A stretch of 64,000 nt of DNA from Akkermansiaceae bacterium UBA956 (GTDB taxonomy: Bacteria; Verrucomicrobiota; Verrucomicrobiia; Verrucomicrobiales; Akkermansiaceae), in contig DBCO01000034.1 in the NCBI GenBank assembly GCA_002293145.1, forward strand, positions 3,160 through 67,159. The letters run 5' to 3'. The first letter of the stretch is position 1. Each line of letters opens with the position of its first letter. The notes beneath the pieces are model-generated. The model had not been told where the DNA came from, ran no database searches, and saw nothing but the letters and a program-made list of their open reading frames with translations. Positions 1 through 9,341 of this stretch are shown here, in pieces. Made by a program: the position numbers and the translations under genes.

Positions 1-665
1 GAGTTGTTTTCCTGATACTCCCCGACTACCGTTTCCTCTTCCATCATGGTCTCGTCGGTTTCGCCATCGCTAGGCTTGAGTTTGAGCGAGAGACGTACGG
101 TGAGTGTTTGGCCTGGTAGGGCCGTAGCACTTTGAGTCGCGGAAAAATATCCCAGTTTGGAGGCCTCGATGCCGATGTTTCCTGCGGGCACTGCGGCAAT
201 GCGAAAGGCACCCGAAGCGTCAGTTTCAATGGTTTTCCCGAGTCCAATGATCTCCACCAATGCACCTGATACAGGGTCGAGTTTGTCATCGGACACCTCA
301 CCAATCACTTCACAAAATCCTTGCGGCAGGGGCATCGCATTGACGGGAATCTGTCCTCCTGACACGGGGCTAGGTAGCAAATTGGCATCTTGCGGCAAGG
401 CGACTATCGGCGCGTAGCGTTCCGCCATGGTCCACTCGCCAAGCGACTGTTGTTCCCAGCGCGGCACGATGCCCCATGATTCCGCGGCAAGTAGGCCTGC
501 GCGTTCCGGCATCCAGCCCCACTCCTCGGCAAGGGTCTCACCGATGACACTTTGTGCGCTTGCCTGAGAGGGAACAAATCCCCACATGAGCGCGAAGGCG
601 CAACCGAGTGCAAATCGCAGAGCACGCAGGACAGCAGAAAGATGATGAGAGAAGAACAGATTCAT
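1..665 (-). CDS. Probable TonB-dependent receptor, N-terminal part (runs off the window)
   Basis: An open frame of 221 codons runs from the ATG at 665 to the left edge without a stop, so the C-terminus lies outside the window. The first 40 or so residues look like a signal peptide: a hydrophobic stretch (FALGCAFALMWGF) followed by QASAQ. After a Trp-rich linker comes a region with the pattern of a carboxypeptidase-regulatory-like beta-sandwich (VIGEVSDDKLDPVSGALVEI, then TDASGAFRIAAVPAG and LPGQTLTVRLSLKL). An acidic stretch and VVGEYQENN follow, a plausible TonB box. That order is typical of outer-membrane TonB-dependent receptors with an N-terminal extension. The substrate cannot be told and the barrel is not visible. 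A non-receptor surface protein with the same domain is the main alternative. Confidence 0.6.
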   Translation of the reverse strand, partial: MNLFFSHHLSAVLRALRFALGCAFALMWGFVPSQASAQSVIGETLAEEWGWMPERAGLLAAESWGIVPRWEQQSLGEWTMAERYAPIVALPQDANLLPSPVSGGQIPVNAMPLPQGFCEVIGEVSDDKLDPVSGALVEIIGLGKTIETDASGAFRIAAVPAGNIGIEASKLGYFSATQSATALPGQTLTVRLSLKLKPSDGETDETMMEEETVVGEYQENN

Positions 666-907
666 AAAAAAGTCGCGTACGCTATGATCAGAGCCATCCG
701 TAGAACGGTCGTCAGCGCGGTGACTCTGTGTTTTTTCCGTGCTCTGGTATATCGGCAGATTGTTACGAAATAGTCACTTAGGAGAGAGCTCGATGCCGAA
801 ACTCCGAGCAAAGCAGGCCCAAACGATCCGGCCAATGGATCATCAGGAGCAGCAATTTTTTCGATTTAGGGATTTCTTTTTTGCCTTAGTTTCCGCATGC
901 TTTCCCC

Positions 908-1852
908 ATGTCCGACAACAATCAATCGATCTTCCAAGGTTGCATTCCTGCCCTCATGACTCCGTGTTTTCAAAATGGTGAGATCAACTATGATGCACTC
1001 GTTGCCACGGCAAAGCACCTCATGGCAAAAGGCATGCGCGGTGTGGTATATTGTGGATCGATGGGCGATTGGCCGCTGCTTTCCGAAGAACAGCGCATGA
1101 AAGGCGTCGAGTTATTAGTCAAAGCGGGCATTCCCACCGTAGTCGGAACTGGTGCCCAGAACGGTCGTCTCGCAGCAGCCCACGCAGCTCACGCTCGTGA
1201 AGTCGGTGCAGCCGGCTTGATGGTCATCCCCCGTGTGCTCTCGCGCGGCAGTTCGCCCACAGCGCAACGTCACCATTTCAGCCAAATCCTCAAAGCCGGC
1301 GGTGATCTGCCTGCTGTCATTTACAATTCTCCGCATTATGGCTTCGAGACCAAGGCCGATCTGTTTTTCTCGTTACGCGCGGAATTTCCCTCGCTTGTCG
1401 GCTTCAAAGAATTCGGCGGCGCGGCGTCTCTCAGTTATGCAGCCGAACACATCACCAGCGAAGATCCTTCCGTGATCCTGATGGCAGGCGTTGATACTCA
1501 AGTCTACCATGGCTTCGTCAACTGCGGTGCCACGGGTGCGATCACGGGAGTCGGCACCGCGCTGCCCACCGAGATCCTGCGTTTCATCGAACTCTGCATA
1601 TCCGCTGCGCAAGGCAACATCACCGATCGTCGCTACGCATTGGAACTTTCGGAAGCTCTCACCGTGCTCTCGAAGTTTGATGAAGGCACCGACCTCGTTC
1701 TCTTCTACAAAGAGCTGATGGTGCTCGAAGGCAATGAAGATTACCGCCACCACATCAATTCCTACGATCAACTCAGCCCGAGCCAGCGTCAGTACATCCA
1801 CCACCAACACGCCCTGTTCCGCAGCTGGTGGGCGCATTGGGATGGGAAATGA
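908..1852 (+). CDS. Dihydrodipicolinate synthase / N-acetylneuraminate lyase family protein
   Basis: The 314-residue protein has the length and TIM-barrel pattern of the DapA superfamily, class I aldolases that form a Schiff base with a 2-oxo acid. The catalytic Tyr is Tyr139 in YNSPHYGF and the Schiff-base Lys is Lys167 in GFKEF. Their 28-residue spacing is that of true DHDPS. The substrate-carboxylate loop reads GSMGDWPLL instead of the GTTGE of DapA, and the C-terminal part is longer. This points to a catabolic branch such as sugar-acid or hydroxyproline-derived substrates rather than lysine synthesis. No pathway partner lies nearby: upstream is a divergent receptor gene and downstream a convergent toxin-antitoxin pair. 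The family is certain, the exact reaction is not. Confidence 0.85.
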   Translation: MSDNNQSIFQGCIPALMTPCFQNGEINYDALVATAKHLMAKGMRGVVYCGSMGDWPLLSEEQRMKGVELLVKAGIPTVVGTGAQNGRLAAAHAAHAREVGAAGLMVIPRVLSRGSSPTAQRHHFSQILKAGGDLPAVIYNSPHYGFETKADLFFSLRAEFPSLVGFKEFGGAASLSYAAEHITSEDPSVILMAGVDTQVYHGFVNCGATGAITGVGTALPTEILRFIELCISAAQGNITDRRYALELSEALTVLSKFDEGTDLVLFYKELMVLEGNEDYRHHINSYDQLSPSQRQYIHHQHALFRSWWAHWDGK

Positions 1853-1997
1853 TTTTTAGGAGCTGTGACCTTTTTCATCGATCAAGGAATCACAAGCCGC
1901 ATTGTGGGGTTGAGGTGCAAAGGCATTGACTATTCTTCGAGCACGGACTCGATGAGCTCGTAAATCGCAGATGATGTGATATTTCTAGCAGGACTTA

Positions 1998-2414
1998 TTA
2001 AAGAGAAAATGGGTTCAGCACCTTTACTCCTGCGCACTTAAAGTCTGCGACATTGCGCGTCACCATTGTCAAATCGTGGCGCAAAGCCGTGGCTGCTAGC
2101 TGGCTATCAATGCTTGGCAGAGTGGAGCCGCGCTTGTCTGCGCGGGCAGCAAGTTGCCCCCAAATATGGGCTGTGCTCGTATTGAAACTCAGAATCCGTC
2201 CCTCCATGCGATGGCATAATTCCTTGAGCCAAGATTGCAATGCAGTTTTGCGTTTCCCCGTGGTTAAACCCTCGATGCCTCGTTTGAGTTCACCAATCGA
2301 TATGGTACTCACATAGAGTTCCGCTTCGTGCTGGCGAAGCCATTGCAGCACTTTCTCATCAGGCTTTGCTTTGACTAGCTCACTGAAAACATTGGTATCA
2401 ACCAGATAGTTCAC
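1998..2414 (-). CDS. vapC: VapC-type PIN-domain toxin
   Basis: This PIN-domain ribonuclease of about 138 residues has the expected acidic residues: Asp in LVDTNVFSEL at the start, Glu in the IGELKRG segment, Asp in PSIDSQLAATA, and the C-terminal MVTRNVADF motif. Such toxins cleave RNA and are held inactive by the antitoxin encoded just upstream. I chose the GTG at 2414 as start because it places VNYLVDTN at the N-terminus, as in most VapC proteins, and lies 4 bases after the antitoxin stop. An ATG at 2462 would add 16 residues and overlap the antitoxin by 44 bases. The two genes form one transcription unit on the minus strand. Confidence 0.88.
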   Translation of the reverse strand: MNYLVDTNVFSELVKAKPDEKVLQWLRQHEAELYVSTISIGELKRGIEGLTTGKRKTALQSWLKELCHRMEGRILSFNTSTAHIWGQLAARADKRGSTLPSIDSQLAATALRHDLTMVTRNVADFKCAGVKVLNPFSL

Positions 2415-2418
2415 GGTA

Positions 2419-2655
2419 TTACAAGGCAATGGGTCGCGTTGAATCTTTGGCTCTCGGTGCAAGATCTATGGGAAATGGACAGGCCAAGAGATGGTCGACC
2501 AATCCCTGATTGGGTTTGCGGGAGATTCGGCGGAGTAAGATCGTGTCTTCATCTTCGATCAATACTTCAAAATCTTGCCCCGGCTCTAAATGCATCTGCT
2601 CCCGTACCGCACTAGGTAAGACAATTTGCCCTTTTTGAGATAGTACTGTCGTCAT
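2419..2655 (-). CDS. vapB: VapB-type antitoxin (SpoVT-AbrB fold)
   Basis: The 78-residue protein starts with the swapped-hairpin AbrB/MazE DNA-binding pattern (LSQKGQIVLPSAVREQ, then LEPGQDFEVLIED, then ILLRRI). The C-terminal tail from about residue 48 would wrap the toxin. It lies directly upstream of the PIN-domain toxin with a 4-base gap. A 15-base imperfect palindrome at 2657-2671, immediately before the start codon, is a candidate operator for autorepression, the usual control in this family. That last point is inference. Confidence 0.88.
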   Translation of the reverse strand: MTTVLSQKGQIVLPSAVREQMHLEPGQDFEVLIEDEDTILLRRISRKPNQGLVDHLLACPFPIDLAPRAKDSTRPIAL

Positions 2656-2725
2656 GGTAGGAAAATCTTACACGTGATGTCGCATTTAGCAATGAGGAAA
2701 TGAGTTTCAAGAAAACGTGGTTCGA

Positions 2726-2965
2726 TCATCTGTTGATCTCTAAGATTCGTGCCGCGGAGGGAGTGGAGAGGAGTCCTGCGGATTTGAGAGATGCAACGCG
2801 TTCTGCAATGATGCTGATGTCTTCACTTGCGCATACTTGACGTTCGGCAGTGTAGTCACCATTTCCTTGGCTGAATTGTTGCTGGTAGCGTACGTAGTCG
2901 ATCGGGCCTAATTCGGCTCGAAGAATTTGTTGTGCTTTTTGATTGATTTGGTGGAGTGTGCTCAT
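2726..2965 (-). CDS. Small uncharacterised protein, possible orphan antitoxin
   Basis: The 79-residue soluble protein has no signal peptide or membrane segment. It is rich in Gln and charged residues (QQILRAELGPIDYVRYQQQF, then GDYTAERQ). The GPIDYVRYQQQF..GNGDYTAER stretch resembles small proteins often found next to type II toxin genes, mostly in cyanobacteria, but I recognise this from memory only. It lies 70 bases upstream of vapB on the same strand and has no toxin of its own in the window. It could be part of the vapBC unit, a solitary antitoxin, or something unrelated. Confidence 0.5.
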   Translation of the reverse strand: MSTLHQINQKAQQILRAELGPIDYVRYQQQFSQGNGDYTAERQVCASEDISIIAERVASLKSAGLLSTPSAARILEINR

Positions 2966-3042
2966 GTTGTTATGGTAGCATAATTTCTGTTGGATTCAAG
3001 ACTTGAATGCTTATGGCGGCTTATGGCGGCTAGATGAGGGCT

Positions 3043-3073
3043 AAAAAACGGACGGCCTTTGGGGGCCGTCCGT
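3043..3073 (-). terminator. Rho-independent terminator of the ThuA/cytochrome gene
   Basis: A perfect 10-bp stem (acggacggcc / ggccgtccgt, arms 3048-3057 and 3064-3073) with a 6-base loop is followed on the minus strand by a run of six T (3043-3048). It lies 47 bases beyond the stop codon of the minus-strand gene ending at 3120. Confidence 0.85.
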
Positions 3074-3119
3074 GTGGGTGATGGATTTTGAGGCTTGGCA
3101 CTTGAAAAGTGCCGCCACG

Positions 3120-6100
3120 TTAGAGACTCTTGAGATAGGCGGTGATGTCGGCGATGGACTGAGGAGTCAGGCCGAGCATCGCAGGGCTATACATCAGGGA
3201 TTTCTCCATCGCTTTCATGCTGGCGATTTTCGACTTGGGAACGCTCTGAGTTTGTCCGCCCATGCACTTGATGAGCACAGGATCGCCGTCACTGAGGACG
3301 ATGCCTTGGATGGTGAGGCCATCTTTGGTTTTGATCTCGGTGCCTTCGTAGCCATGCGAAACCTCGACGCTGGGGTGGGCAATGGCGTTGATGATGACAT
3401 CGGTGGGCTGTTGCTTGCCGAAGCTGGTGAGGTCGGGACCGTAGTCGATGCCTTGATCTCCAACTTTATGGCACATGTAGCAGCTGGCGATCGCGGCTTT
3501 GCCTTTTTCGGCATCACCTTTGAGCTTGGCAATCTCTTCCACGCTAGGCATGGCGGCGGCACCAGCAGGCTCGGCTGGCAATTCCACGGCGGTGAGCTTG
3601 ACGTTGTTCGGGTCTTGGCCCATCGACTTCAAGATGTCGTCGATTTTGTGCGATTGCCACAGGTTCGACTTGCGGTTGTTGATCCACCATTTCGCGAGTT
3701 CTTTTTGCGCAAAGCCCTCGGTGTTGGCGATTTGAATCATCGCTCCCGATGCCACAGGGCTGGGGTTAAAGCCAAGAGCCGTGAGCATGAGCTTGGCTTG
3801 ATCGGCATTGGTCGATGCAGCAAGGGCACGCGCTTTGATGTCGGCGAGGGCTTGGTTTGGGTGCAAACGCCAGGCGATCCAGGCGAAGGTGTCGGACCAT
3901 TTGTCACCGCTGCCAGGATTCATGAGTTTGTGGGTGGCATCATAAACAGCAGCTTCTTTGCCAGTGGAACCGAGGCCGAAGGCTTCGAGATAGGCACGGT
4001 CTTTGCCATCGAACTGAGCTCCGACTTGCGCGAGCAATGGCACGCTTTGTTCTGCAGGAGTCTCGCGGAGCATCAGAGCCACTTCACGGCGGACCATGGC
4101 GGCAGGGTCTTTGACCATCTTTTGGGCGAGTTTGACCACATCGGCACCAGCAGCGCGGAGAGCACGAACGGCAACGAGGCGTTGGCGAGGTGATTTGGCA
4201 GCGAGCCATTCCATGGCGATTTCTTGCCCTTTGTCACCCATTTGCGCGAGCAACCACACGGCGCGAGCCGCGATGTAAGGGTTTTCGTCTTTCAACAATG
4301 CGGCCACAGCAGGCACGGCTTTTTCGCCTTCGGCCTTGAGACGGGTGAAGCCACTGTTGCGAACGTTCGCGGCAGGGCTCTTGAGCGCGAGGATTTGTCC
4401 CTCGGTGGTGCTGAGGTCGATTTTCGGCACCACGGATTTGAAGCCTTTTGGCGCGATGCGATAAATCGTGCCGGAAGCGCCACCATCGCTGGTGCCGTGA
4501 CCGCCGACGCGTGGGTCGAACCAGTCAGCTACGTAGAGTGCGCCATCGGGACCGACGGTAACGTCAGCGGGGCGGAAGCGAGTGTAGAGTTCGTTGTTGG
4601 CACCACCGATGAAGTCAGAGCCGGCGAATTTTTTCTCGGTGTTGGTGGTGAGAAAATCAATGCGCTCCAGCTTAAAGCCTGCGCCATCGGGCACGGGGAG
4701 GTAACCGAAGATGACGTTTTTGCCAGCCTCGCAAGCGAGCAGCAGGCCTTGCCATTTGTCACCGAGGGCACCATTTTCATAGTAGGCGACACCAGTCGGA
4801 GAGCCGCCGCCATAGACATCACCAGAGGGCATGGTGCCGGGGTCTTCTTGACGCCATTCAGCGGTAGGAGTGTCTTGACCGGGGCGCTTGTCAGCATTCC
4901 AGGAGCGTTGGCCATCGGCCGAGGAGAAGCCGGCATTGCCACCTTCGATGATTTCTGCAACGCGGCAGGCTGGTGGATCGTCGTTATCGGACTGGAACAT
5001 GTCGCCAAACGAATTCATCGCTTGCTCGTAGGAGTTGCGGTAGTTGTGGCCAACGATGCGAGCGTTCGTGCCATCGGGATTCATGCGCACGGAAAATCCT
5101 CCGACCCAGACGTTGCCGTCATCGCTTTTCTGACCAGCTGCGGTGCGGGTATCCGAATACCAGGTGCCGCCGCCGCTTTGGTAGTAGCTGGAGCCGATGC
5201 GGAAGGTTTTGCCGGATTTGTCAGTGAAAATGCCACCGCAGTTTCCGTTGTTGAAATTCCATTGGCCATCGGGACCAGCGGTGACGGAGTGCAAGGAGTG
5301 GTCGTGCTGACGGGCATTGAAACCAGTGAGCAGGACTTCTTTTTTATCGACGGCGGCATCGTATTTGCGGTCGCCATTGACGTCGGTGTAAACGATGAGA
5401 TCGGGTGGTTGGGAAACGATCACTTTGTTGTCGAGCACGGCGACACCGAGCGGAGATTCAAGATTGGTATCCTGCGTGAACACATCCGAGGTATCGGCTT
5501 CGCCATCGCCATCGCTGTCGCTGATGACCACGATGCGGTCGCCTTCTGGACGTTTGCCCTTGGCGTGGCGGTAGTTGGTGCCCTCGGCAACGTAGAGACG
5601 TCCGTCTTTGTCGAAGTCGATGTTGGTGGGGTTGTAAAGTTGTGGCGTGGTAGCCCAGATCGTGACTTCTAGTTGTGAATCGGCCACGGTGAACATGTTT
5701 TCTGGCACGAGGGCAATGTTCGATTGGGCAGCAGCAGGTGCTTTGTTGTAAACGCTGAATTGGACGCTGGATTCTTGCTCCTTGCCGCCTTGCAGCGCGC
5801 CGCCATCGTCGAGGCCGACTTTTGCGGTAAATTTCACAGCGTTTGCAGGAAGGTCGTAAACAATAACCGAGCTGGCATGGGTGCCGAAGCCTTTTTCATA
5901 GGTTTTTTTGTCGATCGTCAAAGCGTGACCATCGACGTTTTTATTGATCTTGGTATCGCTCCATCCTGCTTGGGCAGAGCGCCATTTGAGAGTGGTGAGA
6001 TCGACCTTAGTGCCATTGGCGAGCTCGATGGTGGGCTCGATCCAGTTGGCCCAGTCGTGACTGAAGCCACCGAGGTCATCGATGATCAAATGCAATTCCT

Positions 6101-7205
6101 TGGAGCCTTTGAGATCGGCGCTGAGCTCTTCAAGGCGCTTGGTCTTGACGGTCATTTTGCCCGATTGTGCGAGTGGTTTCGGTTGCTCAGCAGTGGCGGC
6201 CATGGCGCTCTTGCGGGCAGCAGCAACGGCAGTTTTATCCGAAGGAGGGAACGATGCTTCGCGTTTTTCATCGATGGGAGAAGCGGGAATTTTCTTGAAT
6301 TCGCCTTCTTTGACTAGGGTCAAACGAGGAGCGTCACCTTTGGGATCGAGATTGGCATTGAGGTCATCCTCGGTGAGTGGTTTCGAGGGCACACCGTCTT
6401 TAGGAACTTCAAGACCAGAGGTCCAGACGATCGCATTGAGAACGATTTTGCGGAAATTATCGATCGACCAGTTGCGATGGTAGTGACCGCCGGTAAAGCC
6501 GACACCGCGTCCGCCATCGGGGCGCTCGATGCCCCACATGAGGGTTTGTTTTTTGCCCATGCCATCAACACCGTGACGATTCCACAGGTTGATGTATTTT
6601 TTCATCCGCTCGCGGTCGGGCGTAGCGGTGACGAGGTCGAGCACCTTGGCGCGATCCGGGATGAAGCGCATGTTGTAGTAAAATTCATCGTAGGCTTCGA
6701 CCAAGGAACCGACGCCGTGAGAGACGGGGTGATTCGGCAGGGCTTGCAAATCAGCGACCCAATGCGGGTTAACCGAAAAATCCGTCTCAAATGCGCCACC
6801 GATCCAAGGACGATAGTATTTTTCGCCTTCCTCTGGAGAAGGATGCACGGCATAGTGCATGAACATGATGCCACAGCCGCTCTTGGCGAGTTGGTCCACT
6901 TTGTTCCAGCCCTTGCCGACCACGCTGGTGCCGTCGGCATAAATGACCAGACCTTTGATGCAATCGAGCACGGATTCGTCTTGAGGCCAGCCATTGATCA
7001 CGGTGGCTTCGATGTCGAGCTTGCTTTCGTTCAGAGCTTTGGCCAGCAATTGGCAGCCGGCGTTGAATTCATGCTCACCTGGGCCGTGACTGCGGCCACC
7101 AGCAAGGAATACGATTTTGCGGGCTGCCATCGCCTGAAATGTACAGAGCGTGGCAATGGATAGCACCGCGAGGCGGAGCAGAGCGGGATGTTTGGTTCGG
7201 AACAT
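3120..7205 (-). CDS. Secreted ThuA / NPCBM-like / PVC-type beta-propeller / HEAT / cytochrome c fusion
   Basis: The 1361-residue protein begins with a signal peptide (to about residue 27) and a ThuA-like domain (about 28-270; KIVFLAGGRSHGPGEHEF). A linker leads to an NPCBM-like carbohydrate-binding domain (about 360-485; GFGTHASSVIVYDL). Next is a PVC-type dehydrogenase beta-propeller related to PQQ/soluble glucose dehydrogenases (about 500-885; NIDFDKDGRLYVAEGTNYR), then HEAT-like repeats (about 900-1130). The protein ends in a c-type cytochrome with CYMCH at 1242-1246 and a candidate distal Met near 1340. Proteins of this type are expanded in Planctomycetes and Verrucomicrobia and are thought to oxidise sugars or polysaccharide fragments in the periplasm, passing electrons to the haem. 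The substrate is unknown. The gene is monocistronic, with a terminator downstream. Two long antisense frames inside it are shadows. Confidence 0.9.
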   Translation of the reverse strand: MFRTKHPALLRLAVLSIATLCTFQAMAARKIVFLAGGRSHGPGEHEFNAGCQLLAKALNESKLDIEATVINGWPQDESVLDCIKGLVIYADGTSVVGKGWNKVDQLAKSGCGIMFMHYAVHPSPEEGEKYYRPWIGGAFETDFSVNPHWVADLQALPNHPVSHGVGSLVEAYDEFYYNMRFIPDRAKVLDLVTATPDRERMKKYINLWNRHGVDGMGKKQTLMWGIERPDGGRGVGFTGGHYHRNWSIDNFRKIVLNAIVWTSGLEVPKDGVPSKPLTEDDLNANLDPKGDAPRLTLVKEGEFKKIPASPIDEKREASFPPSDKTAVAAARKSAMAATAEQPKPLAQSGKMTVKTKRLEELSADLKGSKELHLIIDDLGGFSHDWANWIEPTIELANGTKVDLTTLKWRSAQAGWSDTKINKNVDGHALTIDKKTYEKGFGTHASSVIVYDLPANAVKFTAKVGLDDGGALQGGKEQESSVQFSVYNKAPAAAQSNIALVPENMFTVADSQLEVTIWATTPQLYNPTNIDFDKDGRLYVAEGTNYRHAKGKRPEGDRIVVISDSDGDGEADTSDVFTQDTNLESPLGVAVLDNKVIVSQPPDLIVYTDVNGDRKYDAAVDKKEVLLTGFNARQHDHSLHSVTAGPDGQWNFNNGNCGGIFTDKSGKTFRIGSSYYQSGGGTWYSDTRTAAGQKSDDGNVWVGGFSVRMNPDGTNARIVGHNYRNSYEQAMNSFGDMFQSDNDDPPACRVAEIIEGGNAGFSSADGQRSWNADKRPGQDTPTAEWRQEDPGTMPSGDVYGGGSPTGVAYYENGALGDKWQGLLLACEAGKNVIFGYLPVPDGAGFKLERIDFLTTNTEKKFAGSDFIGGANNELYTRFRPADVTVGPDGALYVADWFDPRVGGHGTSDGGASGTIYRIAPKGFKSVVPKIDLSTTEGQILALKSPAANVRNSGFTRLKAEGEKAVPAVAALLKDENPYIAARAVWLLAQMGDKGQEIAMEWLAAKSPRQRLVAVRALRAAGADVVKLAQKMVKDPAAMVRREVALMLRETPAEQSVPLLAQVGAQFDGKDRAYLEAFGLGSTGKEAAVYDATHKLMNPGSGDKWSDTFAWIAWRLHPNQALADIKARALAASTNADQAKLMLTALGFNPSPVASGAMIQIANTEGFAQKELAKWWINNRKSNLWQSHKIDDILKSMGQDPNNVKLTAVELPAEPAGAAAMPSVEEIAKLKGDAEKGKAAIASCYMCHKVGDQGIDYGPDLTSFGKQQPTDVIINAIAHPSVEVSHGYEGTEIKTKDGLTIQGIVLSDGDPVLIKCMGGQTQSVPKSKIASMKAMEKSLMYSPAMLGLTPQSIADITAYLKSL

Positions 7206-7383
7206 GAGGCAATTACGTTGGTTGAGAGACTTTTCCTATCAATTGCGTGGAAAATAGCGAGGGATTTTTTCGGGGCGGTTGGCAGGGATTGGTACAGAAA
7301 TTTTGCAATCACAATCCTACTCGATGATTGCAAAACTCAACCTGTGCACACAGTTGCGCGCAAAAAAACTTAATGGTGAATGG

Positions 7384-9279
7384 TCACTTTATGAAGCGTG
7401 GCCGCTCAAACTTAATGAAGGGCAAACCAAACAGGTGCAACCAAAGTCTTTCAAAAATGTAGCCATGGCTGTTGTGTTCGGCTGCCAACCTTCTCATTCG
7501 CGGGATGCAATCAGCCGGAATCTGATCAAGTAAGTGATTCCGCACAGCGAACATTGCAGCGAAGCCAAATTGTCCAATCGGCGATGTCCATGCCTCCTTT
7601 GCCAACTCCATTAAGCCGCATTGCTCTAAGAAATAGCCATAAATGCTCCACCCCGATGGTAGGCGATGATACGCCACAAAATCATTCATGAGTTGACGTC
7701 CACCGTGGTCAATCCATCCTAAGACCTCATGATTGCTGGTGCTAAAAAAATCAGTTCGTACACGAAATTCTCCCATCCAGTCATGGTCATCCAGTGTTCT
7801 TATTACCTCAGGCGGTATTTGCCATTCATCGATATAACCGCACGTCATTGGTTGAATATCGCTCCAATGCTGACGATGATTGAGAAATTGAAGAAAGTCT
7901 GGATTATGCGGAAATGGATCACCTTGACAAAAAATGGTCCACTCATTTTTCGCTTTGTGATGGTAATTTTGCAGGTGGTATAAATAAGTGTCTGATTCAC
8001 GCCCACGATTCGGGAGTTTCATCATGTGGTTGACTCTAGCACTAACTTTCTTGCTAAAATCTCGCTTCCCTTTGTTGTAGAGAACAATTTCTATGCTGTC
8101 ATCAATCTCACACAACCATTCAATATCTTCATTGTAACGGGCGACGACGAGTGTGGCGCGATCTGGAATTGAGCTTGTCTCTGGTAGGGGGACAATGTGC
8201 TGATGTTTATTTTTTTTATCAGTTAGCATTTGATCTAACACCCTGCTTTTCGGTCGTTTGTTTCGATTTTTTTTCTCTACTTTGGGGCAGCAACCGCCCA
8301 CTTTGCCGAAATACACCATTTCACTCTGAGGATTGGCCCACGTAACGTACTCGATATCTAGGCTAAACATCGGCGCATTAGCGCCGATAGCCACGAAGGT
8401 CAACAGTCCGTTTACTGCAATACGAGGGTAAAGCGAAGTCAGTGCGAACCATTCATCGTAACCGTAGTCAGGCCAAACAAAGCCATAAACTGGAAGAACG
8501 TTGTTGCATCCGGGGAGTAATACTTCGGGGTTGAGGTTTCCCCGCTTCGTGTTCCAGATGCATGCTTCCATCAATCGTTGCGCTGGTATCGGGACGCGTG
8601 ATCCCATTTGACACATCATGATGGGACGGTAGCCGATGGAGCGTTTGTTCCACTTACTGTAATGATATTCTGATTCCACATCATGCGCAAAGTAAGGGAT
8701 ACGCCAATGGCCCAAACCCAGATTACTCAACGATTCGGTACGCTCACAATCACTCAATACATTGCCTGCGCGATCACTATCGGTGATGGTAACGAGCCGC
8801 TCTGTTTCCTCCAGAGCGAGCAATCGCCACATCGCCCCCGGATTATGCGATAGAGAATTGTGCTCCATCACGTAGATCTCACAGCCGACTTCTAGCAAAT
8901 CAGGAATGAGGAATGACAAATCTTGCGCCAAGTAGATGCGGAACGCAATATCAGGTCTCGATAGTCTCATCGCCGCCGCTCCTCTGAGCAAGGGGAGTAC
9001 GTAGTGGCTCCAAGGTTCCAATCCACGCTTCATCAAGTCATTTTTCTCCGCTGTTTTCATTAGCTCACGCGTGGGCACTGGAAAATCTCCATGAGCTAAC
9101 CAAGCATGTTTCCAATACAAACTACAAGCGATGACATGTTTCGCTTCGGGTCTTTCACCGTGCTTTTCTTTCACCCGGAAATAGGAAGCCATTTCGTCAC
9201 GTTCAGGTAAGGTGGCTTCTTTCAGATAAAGCTCTATCATGTCGTCGTCCATCACAGGGAATGTATCAGTCCAGCTCAT
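7384..9279 (-). CDS. Two-domain glycosyltransferase-like protein with C-terminal DUF3431 (copy A)
   Basis: The 631-residue soluble protein begins MSWTDTFPVMDDDMIE, nearly the same start as the plus-strand gene at 15954, and the two are full-length paralogs. The C-terminal region (about 378-631) has the DUF3431 pattern: VVARYNEDIEWL, IVLYNKG, NRGRESDTYLYHL and FCQGDPFPHNPDF. The N-terminal region (about 60-330; RPDIAFRIYLAQDL, VGCEIYVME, VTITDSDRA) also looks like a nucleotide-sugar transferase fold, with an acidic SDSD-type stretch. I infer two transferase domains acting on a surface glycan. It is the second gene of a minus-strand pair, 62 bases after the CobW-type GTPase gene. No enzymatic activity is established for this architecture. 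Confidence 0.75.
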   Translation of the reverse strand: MSWTDTFPVMDDDMIELYLKEATLPERDEMASYFRVKEKHGERPEAKHVIACSLYWKHAWLAHGDFPVPTRELMKTAEKNDLMKRGLEPWSHYVLPLLRGAAAMRLSRPDIAFRIYLAQDLSFLIPDLLEVGCEIYVMEHNSLSHNPGAMWRLLALEETERLVTITDSDRAGNVLSDCERTESLSNLGLGHWRIPYFAHDVESEYHYSKWNKRSIGYRPIMMCQMGSRVPIPAQRLMEACIWNTKRGNLNPEVLLPGCNNVLPVYGFVWPDYGYDEWFALTSLYPRIAVNGLLTFVAIGANAPMFSLDIEYVTWANPQSEMVYFGKVGGCCPKVEKKNRNKRPKSRVLDQMLTDKKNKHQHIVPLPETSSIPDRATLVVARYNEDIEWLCEIDDSIEIVLYNKGKRDFSKKVSARVNHMMKLPNRGRESDTYLYHLQNYHHKAKNEWTIFCQGDPFPHNPDFLQFLNHRQHWSDIQPMTCGYIDEWQIPPEVIRTLDDHDWMGEFRVRTDFFSTSNHEVLGWIDHGGRQLMNDFVAYHRLPSGWSIYGYFLEQCGLMELAKEAWTSPIGQFGFAAMFAVRNHLLDQIPADCIPRMRRLAAEHNSHGYIFERLWLHLFGLPFIKFERPRFIK

Positions 9280-9341
9280 TGGGTATTTGGGTCAGGTGTT
9301 AATTGGGAAATGGGTTAAAATTGTTGTATTGTCTGTAGGTT

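Noticed and set aside
739..981. Frame of 80 codons before the DapA-family gene
   Set aside because: It overlaps the start of the lyase gene in another frame and has no motifs.
3072..7163. Long plus-strand open frames (3072-4193, 4224-5672, 5724-6317, 6477-7163)
   Set aside because: They lie antisense to the ThuA/cytochrome gene, which has a clear domain order. Their proteins show no domains and mirror the codon bias of the true strand.
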